A stretch of DNA of 64,000 bases from Amycolatopsis antarctica (GCF_002262875.1 NZ_NKYE01000007.1:124001-188000), one strand, 5' to 3'; shown: positions 47,095 through 56,803, numbered from the stretch's first letter. Numbers and translations are program-made. Notes: generated by a model not told the origin, from the sequence alone.

Positions 47095-47605
47095 GCTGTT
47101 GTCCCCAGATCCACAGCTCGCTTGTTTTTCTTTAGAAACTCTCTAAGAAGAAGATTTTGATAGTGACAGTAGTAAGTCCTGTGGATTGTGTGGACGGAGC
47201 CGGTTCTCGCTGCTCCGAGCGTGTGGCGGCGTGTGGACACCATGGGTGCGCAACCGGTGGACAGTTCGGCCGATCGGTGGAGAACTTCGGCCGGTCGCGG
47301 ATCTGTCCACACATGTCCACAGTTGTCCACACGTCTGCCCACAGGTGTGGGGCGATCTGTACCCAGGTTTCGACGGTGGTCCCGGGTGACAGGGATCGCC
47401 CTGCCGGGCGATGTGCACAGACTTGTGGGCAGCCTGTGAATGACCTGTGGGCAGCCTGTGGAGAAACCCTGTGGATCGAGCTGTGGACACAGTGTGGATG
47501 GCGAAACCGTCCCCATCCGGCTGCTGAGCGTCTGTGTACGGACGCGGCGACCATCAACAATCCATCAACAGCGGTGGACAACTCGTTCATCAACAGGGTC
47601 GCCCG
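47095..47605. other. oriC: Chromosomal replication origin oriC
   Basis: Non-coding stretch upstream of dnaN packed with DnaA-box-like nonamers in both orientations. CTGTCCACA, ATGTCCACA and TTGTCCACA lie at exactly ten-base spacing (47303, 47313, 47323). Others are TGTGGACAC (47482), TGTGGATCG and TGTGGATTG. An AT-rich tract at 47121-47176 is the likely unwinding element. Unusually, the origin is separated from dnaA by two small genes. Confidence 0.92.
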
Positions 47606-47613
47606 GCCGTGGA

Positions 47614-48033
47614 TCACCGGCCCGGAAAGCGGCGTGCGAGTGCGGCGACGACGGCGTCCATGACCGCGCTCCAGTGCTCGCGTTGCCGGGTGCGCTCCTC
47701 CGCGTCGGCCATCCGCTCCTGGTGGAAACGCAGCACCGTCCGGTCCCCCTGAGCCGAGACCGCGACCTGGACGGTGGTCTCCCGCTGCCGATCCGCGGGC
47801 AGCCAGGTGAGCCGGATGCGGTCGCCCTCGCGGAAACCGCGGATCTCGCCGACCGTGCCCTCGGTCGTGCGGTAACCCGCGCCGCGTACCGGCTCCCAGG
47901 TGTCCGTCTCGCCGAGCCAGAGCGTCCGCCCCTCCGGTGACACGAGGAAGCGCCACACCTCCGCTGTCGCGTACGGGATCGTCTTCGAAACGCCGATCTG
48001 GAAGCCCGCGTCCTTCGTCCTGCCGACCGTCAT
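47614..48033 (-). CDS. SRPBCC (AHSA1-type START-like) protein
   Basis: 139 aa. ISKTIPYATAEVWRFLVSPEGRTLWLGE is replaced here by VSKTIPYATAEVWRFLVSP, and LTWLPADRQRETTVQVAVSAQGDRTVLRFHQERM with HWSAVMDAV at the end complete the helix-grip fold of AHSA1-like proteins. Members bind hydrophobic ligands or act as regulators' partners. It is divergent from a CGNR protein, sharing an operator-like inverted repeat, and ends right at the oriC edge. Confidence 0.83.
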   Translation of the reverse strand: MTVGRTKDAGFQIGVSKTIPYATAEVWRFLVSPEGRTLWLGETDTWEPVRGAGYRTTEGTVGEIRGFREGDRIRLTWLPADRQRETTVQVAVSAQGDRTVLRFHQERMADAEERTRQREHWSAVMDAVVAALARRFPGR

Positions 48034-48079
48034 GCTGCGCTCCTCGTTCGGCCCGCTCGCGGCGGACGTGTAACCGCTT

Positions 48080-48111
48080 TAACCAGTATTCAACACCGAC
48101 TATACTGGTTA
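48080..48111. promoter_or_regulatory. Operator-like inverted repeat with -10 box, SRPBCC/CGNR divergent region
   Basis: TAACCAGTAT (48080-48089) and ATACTGGTTA (48102-48111) are perfect inverted arms separated by 12 bases. TATACT (48101-48106), a good -10 box, overlaps the right arm seven bases before the CGNR ATG, so that mRNA is probably leaderless. A bound regulator would block it. Confidence 0.6.
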
Positions 48112-48112
48112 C

Positions 48113-48709
48113 ATGGAGCGCGGGACAAGATTGCTCACCGGCGGGGACGGCGAGAGCTACCAGTTCGATCCGAGCAGCTTCTGCCTCGAACTGCTGTTGA
48201 CCGGCGGTCCGGGGCCGTACGAGCGCTACGAGATCCTGCGCCGTCCCGAAGCACTGGTGGAGTGGCTCGGCGGTTCCCGCCTGGCGCGCCGGGCGCCACT
48301 GCTGCCCGAACGGTTGCGCATCCGGCACACGGAACTGCGGCGCATCACCGAGTTCCGGGACGCGATGTTCGCGACGATGTTCGCGGTGGCCAACGGGGGC
48401 AGGCCCTCGGCAGCGGAGTACGGCTTCATCAACGAGAACGCCGAAGCACCGCCCCGTCCGGAACTCGACCCGGCGACCGGGACGCTCCGCTGGGCCGCAC
48501 CGGTCACCGGAACCCAGGTACTGGGCGCGGCGGCACGGGACGCGATCGAACTGGTCGGCGAGCGGGCGGACAGGCTGCGCGAGTGCCGGGCGAACGACTG
48601 CCGACTGCTGTTCCTGGACACCTCGAGACCGGGCGCCCGGCGGTGGTGCTCGATGCAACGCTGCGGCAACCGGAACAAGGTCAAGGCGTACCGGGCGCGG
48701 CAGGACTGA
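48113..48709 (+). CDS. CGNR zinc finger protein (ABATE domain)
   Basis: 198 aa. The N-terminal ABATE-like domain (FCLELLLTGGPG to about 130) is followed by a C-terminal CGNR zinc finger CRANDCRLLFLDTS, then RRWCSMQRCGNRNKVKAYRAR, with four zinc-binding cysteines. The family is thought to contain stress-related transcription regulators. Divergence from the SRPBCC gene and the operator-like site at its promoter suggest it controls both. It lies between oriC and the 3' end of dnaA, 29 bases from the latter. Confidence 0.87.
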   Translation: MERGTRLLTGGDGESYQFDPSSFCLELLLTGGPGPYERYEILRRPEALVEWLGGSRLARRAPLLPERLRIRHTELRRITEFRDAMFATMFAVANGGRPSAAEYGFINENAEAPPRPELDPATGTLRWAAPVTGTQVLGAAARDAIELVGERADRLRECRANDCRLLFLDTSRPGARRWCSMQRCGNRNKVKAYRARQD

Positions 48710-48738
48710 CCGTGCCGGCCCGGATCGCCGGCGGCCGG

Positions 48739-50313
48739 CTACTGACGGGCGCGCTGCTTGATGCGGGAGGTCAGCTCCTGCACCTGGTCGTAGATACGCC
48801 GTCGCTCCGCCATCTCCTTGCGGATCTTCTTGTCCGCGTGCATGACGGTGGTGTGGTCGCGGCCGCCGAAGGTCTGGCCGATCCGCGGCAGCGACATGTC
48901 GGTCAGCTCGCGGCACAGGTACATCGCGATCTGCCGTGCCGTGGCGAGCGCCTTCGTCTTTCCCGGACCGCACAGTTCGTCCAGCGTCACGTCGAAGAAG
49001 TCCGCCGTGACGCCCATGATCGTCGGCGCGCTGATCTCCGGCGCCTGCGAATCCGGGATGAGGTCGCGCAGCACGATCTCCGCCAGCCCGATGTCCACCG
49101 GCTGCTTGTTCAGCGAGGCGAACGCGGTGACGCGGATCAGCGCACCCTCCAGCTCGCGGATGTTGGCCTCGATCCGCGCGGCGATGAACTCCAGCACGTC
49201 ACCGGGTACGTCCAGCCGGTCCTGTGCCGCCTTCTTCCGCAGGATCGCGATCCGGGTCTCCAGCTCGGGCGGCTGGATGTCGGTGATCAGGCCCCACTCG
49301 AACCGCGTCCGCAGCCGGTCCTCCAGCGTCTCCAGGCGTTTCGGCGGACGGTCCGAGGAGACGACGATCTGCTTGTTCTGGTTGTGCAGCGTGTTGAAGG
49401 TGTGGAAGAACTCCTCCTGCGTACCTTCCTTGCCCTCCAGGAACTGGATGTCGTCCACGAGCAGGATGTCGATATCTCGATAGCGACGCTGGAAGGCGAC
49501 CTTGCGGTCGTCACGCAGGGAGTTGATGAAGTCGTTGGTGAACTCCTCCGTCGACACGTACCGCACCCGCATACCGGGGAAGAGCCGCTGCGCGTAGTGG
49601 CCGACGGCGTGCAGCAGGTGTGTCTTGCCCAGCCCGGACTCACCCCAGATGAACAACGGGTTGTACGCCCGGCTCGGTGCCTCGGCCACCGCGACCGATG
49701 CCGCGTGGGCGAACCGGTTCGATGCGCCGATCACGAAGGTGTCGAAGGTGTACTTCTCGTTCAGCCGCGTCTTCGAGGTCTGCGGCTGGGCGGGCGCGGT
49801 GTACGGCTGGCCAGCGATCGGCTGGCCGGAGAACGTCGGCCAGATCTCGTGCACGGCCGCGAGCGCGTCACCCTCCTCGTCGACCTCCTCGTCCCCGTCG
49901 TCCTCGACATCCGGTTCGGGTGTCTCGGCGCGGGCGGGCGGCGGTGCGGGCGGGGTGACGCCGTTGTCCGTGTGCGGCTCCGGCTCGGCGCGGGGCGGTG
50001 GCGGCGGGGTGTACCTGGTGGCCGGAATGGCGGGTGACGGCTGGGCCGGATCGGCCACGTCCACCTTCACGGCGAGCGAGATGTCCCGGCCCAGCCGTCG
50101 CGACAGCGCTTCGATGATCGGCTCGCGCAGCGCCCGTTCGATCGCTTCCTTGGCGAAATCGCTCGGCGCGGCGAGCAGCGCGGTCCCGTCGAGCAGCCCG
50201 ATCGGCCTGGTGACGCGCATCCACGCGCGCTGCTGGGGCGACAGCGTCCCGTTGGACAGTTCGCGAACGACCTGATCCCAGACGACAGCCAGATTGAGCT
50301 GGTGTTCGGACAC
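48739..50313 (-). CDS. dnaA: Chromosomal replication initiator DnaA
   Basis: 524 aa from GTG 50313. Domain I covers about 1-83. A Pro/Glu-rich linker (84-180) is longer than in E. coli, as usual in Actinobacteria. AAA+ domain III has Walker A GESGLGKT (224-231), Walker [11 protein letters not shown] and the arginine-finger region [10 protein letters not shown]. Domain IV ends with the DnaA signature [16 protein letters not shown]. It binds DnaA boxes at oriC to start replication. A perfect box in its own upstream region suggests autoregulation. Confidence 0.97.
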   Translation of the reverse strand: MSEHQLNLAVVWDQVVRELSNGTLSPQQRAWMRVTRPIGLLDGTALLAAPSDFAKEAIERALREPIIEALSRRLGRDISLAVKVDVADPAQPSPAIPATRYTPPPPPRAEPEPHTDNGVTPPAPPPARAETPEPDVEDDGDEEVDEEGDALAAVHEIWPTFSGQPIAGQPYTAPAQPQTSKTRLNEKYTFDTFVIGASNRFAHAASVAVAEAPSRAYNPLFIWGESGLGKTHLLHAVGHYAQRLFPGMRVRYVSTEEFTNDFINSLRDDRKVAFQRRYRDIDILLVDDIQFLEGKEGTQEEFFHTFNTLHNQNKQIVVSSDRPPKRLETLEDRLRTRFEWGLITDIQPPELETRIAILRKKAAQDRLDVPGDVLEFIAARIEANIRELEGALIRVTAFASLNKQPVDIGLAEIVLRDLIPDSQAPEISAPTIMGVTADFFDVTLDELCGPGKTKALATARQIAMYLCRELTDMSLPRIGQTFGGRDHTTVMHADKKIRKEMAERRRIYDQVQELTSRIKQRARQ

Positions 50314-50854
50314 CTACTCCGCCCCTCCCCTCGCCGGCCCCGGCGACGCCCCGGTACCGGCCGTGGCGGCCGGAGCCGATTACGGTGCCAGACTCGGTGA
50401 CGACCCCGCGCAGCAGGCATCCACATGGTTATCCACAACTGTGCACTAATGTACGGGCCCCATCACGCTCGACGTGCGGGTTCGACGTACGGCCACCGGC
50501 GTCTCCCATCGCCGGCGAGCTGAGCACCTCAGCGGGTAACTCGCGAGACGGGAACGCTAACAAGGCGAGCGCCGGTCCCACAAGGCGCTCTCACCCGCAA
50601 GCACCGACCGTGTCAGCGTGTCGCGTGTCGGTCGCCCCACCCGTGGTAGTCGAGGGGGCGGTTTCGCCCTCGGCGGGGTCGGTGCGTACTCTCGTAAGGT
50701 CTCCCGCTGGCAGCGGGCCCGTTTTGCGTGCCCGTCTTCCTTGCGCCCCGGCGTCGATCGTCGAAGGCCAGGAGACACCACAGACAGATGTGCTGTGCGC
50801 AGGACACGCCGTGAGGCGGGTTCCGCGTGGAAGTCGAGAGCAGGAGAACAAGCC
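50314..50854. other. dnaA-rpmH divergent regulatory region
   Basis: About 540 bp without a gene. A perfect DnaA box TTATCCACA (50429-50437) and a CATCCACA neighbour near 50419 lie upstream of dnaA. On the other side TAAGGT near 50695 is a possible -10 box for rpmH, with AGGAG just before its start. Open frames here lack support. Confidence 0.6.
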
Positions 50855-50992
50855 GTGAGCAAGCGCACCTTCCAGCCGAACAACCGCCGGCGTGCTCGGA
50901 CCCACGGGTTCCGGCTGCGGATGCGTACCCGTGCGGGCCGCAGCATCCTCGCCGCCCGTCGTCGCAAGGGCCGCGACAAGCTGTCCGCCTGA
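50855..50992 (+). CDS. rpmH: 50S ribosomal protein L34
   Basis: 45 aa from GTG 50855, with AGGAG eight bases upstream: [20 protein letters not shown], then [21 protein letters not shown]. The sequence is the full family length and highly conserved. It lies next to rnpA, as in nearly all bacteria. Confidence 0.97.
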   Translation: MSKRTFQPNNRRRARTHGFRLRMRTRAGRSILAARRRKGRDKLSA

Positions 50993-51016
50993 TCTCGCCG
51001 AGCTGCGAGGCGTGCC

Positions 51017-51460
51017 GTGCTGCCCGCCGATGAGCGGCTACGGCGGAGTGAAGACTTCCGCACGGTCATCCGAGGCGGCGCCCGAGCCGGGCGCCGCCGC
51101 TTGGTCGTGCACCTGCTCGCAGCGTCCACGGGTAACCCTGCGGTCAGCCGAGCCGGCTTCGTCGTGAGCAAGGCCGTCGGCAACTCGGTCGTACGGCATC
51201 GCGTGTCCCGGCGTCTGCGGCACCTCGTCGCGGATCGCCTCGGAACCCTGCCGCCGGGCAGTTCGTTGGTGATACGGGCCCTTCCGCCCGCGGCCACAGC
51301 GTCCAGTGCCGAACTCGGCTCGGATCTCGATGTGGCGCTGCGGCGACTCGGCTCGTCGTCGGCCGGGACAGCCGCGGGCCGGCGAAGTCCAGGATCGCGG
51401 GCGAACGAACGTTCGGACGCGATCGCCGACGCCGGCGTTGAAATCGGACCAACAGTGTGA
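51017..51460 (+). CDS. rnpA: Ribonuclease P protein component
   Basis: 147 aa from GTG 51017. [20 protein letters not shown] and the RNR-type motif [24 protein letters not shown] are diagnostic. The C-terminal about 50 residues are a low-complexity extension beyond the usual 115-120 aa. It binds the RNase P RNA to mature tRNA 5' ends. Its stop overlaps the yidD start. Confidence 0.94.
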   Translation: MLPADERLRRSEDFRTVIRGGARAGRRRLVVHLLAASTGNPAVSRAGFVVSKAVGNSVVRHRVSRRLRHLVADRLGTLPPGSSLVIRALPPAATASSAELGSDLDVALRRLGSSSAGTAAGRRSPGSRANERSDAIADAGVEIGPTV

Positions 51461-51786
51461 GTGAAGCGCAGGTCGCCAGGAGCGACACGACCCCATCGGA
51501 GGGCCCGGGCAGGACCCGGCCGACCCCGGCCGCGTGGGTGTTGCTGCTGCCCGTGCGCTTCTACCGCAAGGCGATCTCCCCCTTCTTCCCGCCGCAGTGC
51601 CGGTTCCATCCGAGCTGCAGCGCGTACGCGGCGGAAGCACTGACTCGGCACGGCGCCGCTCGAGGCTTCTACCTCGCGGTGCGCAGGCTGATGCGCTGCG
51701 GTCCGTGGACCTTCCCCGGCCTGGACCCCGTTCCGGAGAAGTTCGGCTTCCGCCACCAGAGACCCGATACATCAATCGAGGAGTAG
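51457..51786 (+). CDS. yidD: Membrane protein insertion efficiency factor YidD
   Basis: 109 aa. The conserved core is [37 protein letters not shown] and [16 protein letters not shown], with an amphipathic N-terminal helix. It starts at GTG 51457 in a GTGA overlap with rnpA and ends four bases before yidC, where it assists membrane protein insertion. Confidence 0.94.
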   Translation: MSEAQVARSDTTPSEGPGRTRPTPAAWVLLLPVRFYRKAISPFFPPQCRFHPSCSAYAAEALTRHGAARGFYLAVRRLMRCGPWTFPGLDPVPEKFGFRHQRPDTSIEE

Positions 51787-51790
51787 CTCA

Positions 51791-53005
51791 GTGCTCGACT
51801 TCATCTACTACCCCGTGTCGTTCATCCTCTGGTGTTGGCACAAGGTATTCGGGTTCGTGCTCGGCGAGCAGAACGCGTTCGCCTGGATCCTGGGCATCAT
51901 CTTCCTGACCTTCACGGTCCGCGGCATCATGTTCAAGCCGTTCGTGAACCAGGTCCGGTCGATGAAGAAGATGCAGGACTTCGCACCCGAGATCAAGAAG
52001 GTGCAGAAGAAGTACGCGAACGACAAGCAGCGCCAGGCGCTGGAGATGCAGAAGCTCCAGAAGGAGCACGGCGTCAACCCGCTTGGTAGCTGCCTGCCGA
52101 TGCTGCTGCAGATCCCGGTGTTCATCGGTCTGAACCACGTGCTGCGGATGTTCAGCAACCTGCCGGTGGAACAGAAGACCGACGGTAACTACTTCTTCTC
52201 CCAGACGGACGTCAGCTCGTACGTCCAGGCCGACATCTTCGGTGTGAACCTCGGCGACGCGATCTACAACTCCACGCTCGTCGGCGGTGCCGGCGCGGGT
52301 GGCAGTTTCACGTGGAACGTCGCGCCGGTCGCCATCCCGCTGATGATCGTCGCCAGCATCGCGACGCACCTCACCGCGCGGCACTCGGTGGCCCGGCAGA
52401 ACCCGGCATCCGCCACACCGCAGACCGCGATGATGAACAAGCTGACGATGTACATCTTCCCCTTCGGTGTGCTCGTGTTCGGTGCCCTCTTCCCGATCGG
52501 TCTGCTCATCTACTGGCTGGCGAACAACGGCTGGACGCTGATGCAGCAGCGGCTCGTCTACACGAAGATCGACAAGGAAGAAGCGAAGAAGAAGTCCGAA
52601 GCCGTCGAGAAGCGGAGCGCCGCCGCTCCGAAGGTCGGCCAGAAGCCGAAGGTGGGCCAGAAGCCCAACCAGCCGAAGAAGCCGAACGCTCCGCAGACCG
52701 ACGAGACGGAGCAGGACGGCGCGAAGAACGGCAACGGCGCGAAGAACGGCAACGGCGCGAAGAACGGCAACGGGACCAAGGGCGGCAACGGAGCAAAGAA
52801 CGGTACGGCCAAGGGCAACCCGAAGGGCGGCGGTGCCTGGGCCAAGAACGGCGGCGCGCAGGGCAAGCCGAAGGGCCAGCAGGCCAAGAAGCCGGGCACA
52901 CCCAACAACAAGACCACCGAGCAGAAGAGCTCGAGCGAGAACGGGACCGGGGTCCCGGGCGTCGTCAGCGATTCGACCAAGAAGTCGGGACGCAAGCGTC
53001 GGTGA
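51791..53005 (+). CDS. yidC: Membrane protein insertase YidC (Oxa1)
   Basis: 404 aa from GTG 51791 with GAGGAG upstream. The five-helix Oxa1 core runs from VSFILWCWHKVFGFV, with LGIIFLTFTVRGIMFKPF containing the groove arginine, PMLLQIPVFIGLNHVLR, IPLMIVASIATHLTA and YIFPFGVLVFGALFPIGLLIYWLANN. The last about 140 residues are a Lys/Asn/Gly-rich cytosolic tail with a NGNGAK tandem repeat, presumably binding ribosomes. A ParB-binding palindrome lies in its coding sequence. Confidence 0.95.
   Translation: MLDFIYYPVSFILWCWHKVFGFVLGEQNAFAWILGIIFLTFTVRGIMFKPFVNQVRSMKKMQDFAPEIKKVQKKYANDKQRQALEMQKLQKEHGVNPLGSCLPMLLQIPVFIGLNHVLRMFSNLPVEQKTDGNYFFSQTDVSSYVQADIFGVNLGDAIYNSTLVGGAGAGGSFTWNVAPVAIPLMIVASIATHLTARHSVARQNPASATPQTAMMNKLTMYIFPFGVLVFGALFPIGLLIYWLANNGWTLMQQRLVYTKIDKEEAKKKSEAVEKRSAAAPKVGQKPKVGQKPNQPKKPNAPQTDETEQDGAKNGNGAKNGNGAKNGNGTKGGNGAKNGTAKGNPKGGGAWAKNGGAQGKPKGQQAKKPGTPNNKTTEQKSSSENGTGVPGVVSDSTKKSGRKRR
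52305..52318. promoter_or_regulatory. parS site in yidC (one mismatch)
   Basis: GTTTCACGTGGAAC differs from the consensus GTTTCACGTGAAAC at one base. It lies inside yidC, close to the parAB cluster. Confidence 0.7.
52718..52771 (+). repeat. 18-bp tandem repeat in the yidC tail
   Basis: Three perfect copies of GGCGCGAAGAACGGCAAC encode GAKNGN units of the basic C-terminal tail. Copy number may vary between strains. Confidence 0.85.
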
Positions 53006-53034
53006 CACAGCCCGGGTCTGGAGAGGAGACAGCC

Positions 53035-53586
53035 ATGTCGGAGACGGTCCAGGAGATCGACACCGAGCGGGACGACGCGGTCACCACTGACGCGCCGGAA
53101 ACCAAGAAGGAGAAGGGCGTCGAGGACGACGTCCTGGTCCACGAAGGCGACATCGCAGGCGACTACCTGGAGCGCCTGCTCGACGTGCTGGACTACGACG
53201 GTGACATCGACCTCGACGTCGAGGCGGGCCGGGCGATCGTGAGCATCGACGGCGGTGAGGATCTCGAGAAGTTGGTCGGCCCCCGTGGCAACGTCCTGGA
53301 GGCGCTGCAGGAGCTGACCCGTCTCGCGGTTCAGCAGGAGACCGGCTCCCGCACACGGCTGATGCTCGACATCGCCGGATGGCGTGCCGACCGTCGTGAG
53401 GAACTCCGCGAGCTCGGCAAGTCGACCGCTGAGGGTGTGCGGTCCTCCGGCGAGAGCGTGCGGATGCAGCCGATGAGCCCGTTCGAGCGGAAGGTGGTCC
53501 ACGACGCCGTGGCCGCCGTCGACGGGGTGCACAGCGAGAGCGAGGGTGAGGACCCGAAGCGCCGCGTCGTGGTCATCCCCGACTGA
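53035..53586 (+). CDS. jag: Jag/KhpB-type R3H and KH RNA-binding protein
   Basis: 183 aa: an acidic N-terminus, a KH domain (DYLERLLDVLDYDGDIDLDVEAG with GPRGNVLEALQELTRLAV) and an R3H domain (RTRLMLDIAGWRADRREEL to FERKVVHDAVA). It binds RNA with KhpA-like partners in cell-division and envelope control. AGAGGAG precedes the ATG. A strong terminator follows. Confidence 0.92.
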   Translation: MSETVQEIDTERDDAVTTDAPETKKEKGVEDDVLVHEGDIAGDYLERLLDVLDYDGDIDLDVEAGRAIVSIDGGEDLEKLVGPRGNVLEALQELTRLAVQQETGSRTRLMLDIAGWRADRREELRELGKSTAEGVRSSGESVRMQPMSPFERKVVHDAVAAVDGVHSESEGEDPKRRVVVIPD

Positions 53587-53605
53587 CACGCGACTCCGGT
53601 ATCCG

Positions 53606-53640
53606 ACGACGCCGCCCACCGAATCGGTGGGCGGCGTCGT
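53606..53640 (+). terminator. Strong hairpin terminator after jag
   Basis: A perfect 15-bp stem (53606-53620 with 53626-53640) with a five-base loop, followed by TGCGTT. It ends the rpmH-jag transcript. Confidence 0.85.
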
Positions 53641-53666
53641 TGCGTTCAGGGAGTTACACCGGTGTC

Positions 53667-53680
53667 GTTTCACGTGAAAC
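53667..53680. promoter_or_regulatory. parS: parS site, perfect
   Basis: GTTTCACGTGAAAC, the exact ParB-binding consensus, is in the jag-rsmG intergenic region. A perfect DnaA-box sequence TTGTCCACA (53721-53729) lies between this and the next parS. Confidence 0.9.
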
Positions 53681-53782
53681 TCGCCGGGCTTGGACCAAGC
53701 GGCTGACCGGCTACGTGGACTTGTCCACAGTTGCGGTCTGTCGTGCGGTATCGGCTCCCCTGTCGGGGACAATCGCAGGCAC

Positions 53783-53802
53783 CCCGTTTCACGTGAAACG
53801 GG
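53783..53802. promoter_or_regulatory. parS: parS site, perfect, in a 20-bp palindrome
   Basis: CCCGTTTCACGTGAAACGGG, with the exact parS core at 53786-53799, lies immediately upstream of rsmG. Confidence 0.9.
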
Positions 53803-53821
53803 ACGATTGAGGAGAGATGTA

Positions 53822-54517
53822 GTGGGTGTGGACGAGGCGGGGATGGTGGCGCCGCCGGCAGCGGGGCAGATATTTGGTGAACGTCTGCCGCTGGCCGAGG
53901 CCTACGTGCGGATGCTGGAGAGGTCCGGCGTCGAGCGTGGCCTGATCGGTCCGCGTGAGGTCGACCGGCTCTGGGATCGGCACGTGCTGAACTCGGCCGT
54001 CGTCGGCGATCGCGTCGCATCGGGAGCCCGGGTGATCGACGTCGGATCCGGAGCGGGTCTTCCGGGAGTGCCGTTGGCGATCAGCCGACCGGACCTCAGT
54101 ATCGTCTTACTGGAGCCGATGGCTCGCCGGGTCGACTGGCTGAACGAAGTCGTGGAGACCCTGGGGTTGGAGATCACCGTCGTACGGGGACGCGCCGAGG
54201 AGCGCGTCATCCGCGATCAGCTCGGCCACGCGGATGTGGTCACCGCACGCGCGGTCGCCCCGCTGGCCAAGCTCGCGCAATGGTGCCTGCCGCTCGTTCG
54301 TCCGGGCGGTGTGCTCGTTGCGCTGAAGGGTGCGAGCGCCGCCGAGGAGGTGGAGCGGGATCAGCTAGCCGTCCACCGCTCCGGTGGGGGCAAAGCGGAG
54401 ATCGTCGAATGCGGAGGCGGACTCCTGGAGACGCCGACCTACCTGGTCTCCATCGAGCGCACCCAGGCGGAGACGAAGAGTCAGGCACGCAAGCGACAGC
54501 GGCGTGGACGCGAGTGA
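53822..54517 (+). CDS. rsmG: 16S rRNA (guanine-527-N7)-methyltransferase RsmG
   Basis: 231 aa from GTG 53822 with GAGGAGA upstream. IFGERLPLAEAYVRMLERSG, the SAM motif VIDVGSGAGLPGVPLAI, LLEPMARRVDWLNEVVETL and TARAVAPLAKLAQWCLPLVRPGG are typical. It methylates G527 of 16S rRNA; loss gives low-level streptomycin resistance in other bacteria. It lies before parA and is flanked by parS sites. Confidence 0.93.
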   Translation: MGVDEAGMVAPPAAGQIFGERLPLAEAYVRMLERSGVERGLIGPREVDRLWDRHVLNSAVVGDRVASGARVIDVGSGAGLPGVPLAISRPDLSIVLLEPMARRVDWLNEVVETLGLEITVVRGRAEERVIRDQLGHADVVTARAVAPLAKLAQWCLPLVRPGGVLVALKGASAAEEVERDQLAVHRSGGGKAEIVECGGGLLETPTYLVSIERTQAETKSQARKRQRRGRE

Positions 54518-54590
54518 CGAGAACGCAGTCGGAATCGCGTCGAGATGGAAGGATTGCCGAGTAGATGACGAGCAGCACGGAGCGGCCCAT

Positions 54591-54604
54591 GTTCCACGTG
54601 AAAC
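54591..54604. promoter_or_regulatory. parS site (one mismatch), rsmG-parA
   Basis: GTTCCACGTGAAAC differs from the consensus at one base. It lies between rsmG and the ParA start. Confidence 0.7.
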
Positions 54605-54656
54605 TGCGCGAACTCAGCGCGACCGAGGCGGTAACGACCGGACGAGGTGGCAACCG

Positions 54657-55595
54657 GTGAATCCAGCCTCGCCGCACGACGTCCCCGAAGTCCCCCAGCA
54701 CCCAGGCTGGACTCCCATCGCGGAGGAAGCGGAGCGGGCCGCACGGGTCCTGCACCCCGAGGAGAACCAGCTACCGCGCCCGACGAAACGGCGGATCCTG
54801 ACCGTTGCCAACCAGAAGGGCGGTGTCGGCAAGACGACCAGCACCGTCAACCTGGCGGCCGGGCTCGCGATCCACGGATTGAAGACCCTGGTCATCGACC
54901 TCGACCCGCAGGGCAACGCGAGCACCGCTCTCAATGTGGAGCACCGTTCCGGCACCCCCTCCGTCTACGAGGTGCTGCTGGGAGAGACCACGTTGGCGGA
55001 AGCCGCCGCGGTCAGCGAGCAGTCCCCCAACCTGTTGTGCGTCCCGGCGACGATCGATCTCGCCGGCGCGGAGATCGAGCTTGTCTCGATGGCTTCGCGG
55101 GAGTCGCGGCTGAAGGAGGCGCTGTCCGACGACGCACTCGACGAGCTCGGCGTGGACTACGTCTTCGTCGACTGCCCGCCCTCGCTCGGACTGCTCACGG
55201 TGAACGCGATGGTCGCCGCACGCGAGGTACTCATTCCGATCCAGTGCGAGTACTACGCGCTGGAGGGGCTGGGACAGCTTCTCAGCAATATCGAGCTGGT
55301 CCAGGCGCACCTGAACCCCGAGCTGTCCGTCTCGACGATCGTGCTCACGATGTACGACGGCCGCACCAAGCTGGCGGACCAGGTGACCAACGAGGTGCGC
55401 AACCACTTCGGCGAGGTCGTGCTGAAGACCGTCATCCCGCGCAGTGTGAAGGTGTCCGAGGCGCCGGGATACGGCCAGACCGTCCTCGCGTACGACCCGG
55501 GTTCACGTGGCGCCATGAGTTACCTGGATGCCGCACGCGAGATCGCCGAACGTGGCGCTCGCGGCGGTACGACCGAGAAAGGGGCGGGAGCATGA
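54657..55595 (+). CDS. parA: Chromosome-partitioning ATPase ParA (Soj)
   Basis: About 312 aa from GTG 54657. An N-terminal extension includes [22 protein letters not shown]. The deviant Walker [12 protein letters not shown] follows, then [28 protein letters not shown] and [14 protein letters not shown]. ParA forms DNA-bound gradients that move ParB-parS complexes. The open frame extends upstream to 54384, but the leading part lacks ParA similarity. ParB overlaps by four bases. Confidence 0.94.
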   Translation: MNPASPHDVPEVPQHPGWTPIAEEAERAARVLHPEENQLPRPTKRRILTVANQKGGVGKTTSTVNLAAGLAIHGLKTLVIDLDPQGNASTALNVEHRSGTPSVYEVLLGETTLAEAAAVSEQSPNLLCVPATIDLAGAEIELVSMASRESRLKEALSDDALDELGVDYVFVDCPPSLGLLTVNAMVAAREVLIPIQCEYYALEGLGQLLSNIELVQAHLNPELSVSTIVLTMYDGRTKLADQVTNEVRNHFGEVVLKTVIPRSVKVSEAPGYGQTVLAYDPGSRGAMSYLDAAREIAERGARGGTTEKGAGA

Positions 55596-56599
55596 ACGAA
55601 CGGAGGGGCGGCCTCGGTAGAGGTCTTGCCGCGTTGATCCCGACCGCGCCGGTCAACGCGGACCCAGCGCCGGCTGCTGAGCCTGCACCGAAGCCGGACC
55701 CGTCGGCCGCGCCGGACGGCGACAAAGGCTGGTTCGGTGCGAACGGGGCCGTCGGTTCGCATGCCGGCGAGGTCGCCGGTGCGGTGTACCGGGAGATCCC
55801 GGTCGGCTCCATCAAGCCGAACCCGAAGCAGCCGCGATCGGTGTTCGACGAGGACGCGCTCGCCGAGCTGGAGCACTCCATCCGCGAGTTCGGCCTCATG
55901 CAGCCGATCGTCGTACGGCAACTCCCGGACGATGAGTATGAGCTCGTCATGGGTGAGCGTCGCCTGCGTGCCTCGCAGCAGGCGGAGCTGGAAGCGATTC
56001 CGGCGATCGTCCGGCAGACCGCCGATGAGGCGATGCTCCGCGATGCTCTGCTGGAGAACATCCACCGAGTTCAGCTGAATCCGCTCGAAGAAGCGGCGGC
56101 GTATCAACAGCTACTCGAAGAGTTCGAGGTGACTCACGAGGAGCTGGCCGGCCGGATTGGCCGCAGCCGCCCGGTCATCACGAACACGATCCGCTTGCTG
56201 AAGTTGCCGCTTCCCGTGCAACGCAGGGTGGCCGCTGGGGTGCTCTCGGCGGGGCACGCACGTGCGTTGCTGTCGCTGGAGGACGCGAACGGTCAGGAAG
56301 AGCTGGCGACTCGGATCGTTGCGGAGGGCCTGTCGGTCCGGGCGACGGAGGAGGCGGTGACTCTGGCGAAGGGCGCCGCTCCCCCGAAGCCCAAGCCTGC
56401 CGCTCGCAAGCCGATGCAGGCGCCGGGTCTGCAGGATCTCGCCAACCGGCTCTCGGACACCTTCGACACAAAGGTGAAGGTCGATCTGGGACGGCGGAAG
56501 GGGCGGATCGTGGTCGAATTCGGCTCCGTAGACGATCTTGAGCGCATCGTGTCGATCATCGATTCAAATCAGTCAAATCGGACATCCAAAACCGATTAG
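55592..56599 (+). CDS. parB: Chromosome-partitioning protein ParB (Spo0J)
   Basis: 335 aa starting [17 protein letters not shown]. The CTPase/ParB-N domain has [25 protein letters not shown] and the GERRLRASQ box. The helix-turn-helix is [24 protein letters not shown] dimerisation domain ends LERIVSIID. It loads at parS and slides along DNA as a clamp, organising the origin. The ATG overlaps the parA stop in ATGA. Confidence 0.95.
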   Translation: MNERRGGLGRGLAALIPTAPVNADPAPAAEPAPKPDPSAAPDGDKGWFGANGAVGSHAGEVAGAVYREIPVGSIKPNPKQPRSVFDEDALAELEHSIREFGLMQPIVVRQLPDDEYELVMGERRLRASQQAELEAIPAIVRQTADEAMLRDALLENIHRVQLNPLEEAAAYQQLLEEFEVTHEELAGRIGRSRPVITNTIRLLKLPLPVQRRVAAGVLSAGHARALLSLEDANGQEELATRIVAEGLSVRATEEAVTLAKGAAPPKPKPAARKPMQAPGLQDLANRLSDTFDTKVKVDLGRRKGRIVVEFGSVDDLERIVSIIDSNQSNRTSKTD

Positions 56600-56726
56600 G
56601 GATCACCCCAGGGTATTTCGTCACGGTGATGATTTCTGTCGGTCGACCACTGGAATGCGTTCAGTAGTGGCTTGTGCGGCCCGCCGGCAGGAACGGGTTC
56701 GACGGCAGCCGAGGTGATCATGACGA

Positions 56727-56752
56727 AGGGCCCCGCCGTTTGGCAGGGCCCT
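56727..56752. terminator. Hairpin between convergent parB and ddl-like genes
   Basis: AGGGCCC (56727-56733) pairs with GGGCCCT (56746-56752), with further GCC-GGC pairing in the loop. It lies between convergent gene ends. The U tract is weak. Confidence 0.45.
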
Positions 56753-56803
56753 CGGGTGAACCAGTGTCGCCCGGACGATCCCAGGACGACAAGTCGACTA
56801 GTG

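Noticed and set aside
48262..50037. 591-aa plus-strand frame across the CGNR and dnaA genes
   Set aside because: Runs through one real gene in the wrong frame and antisense to dnaA; no coding evidence of its own.
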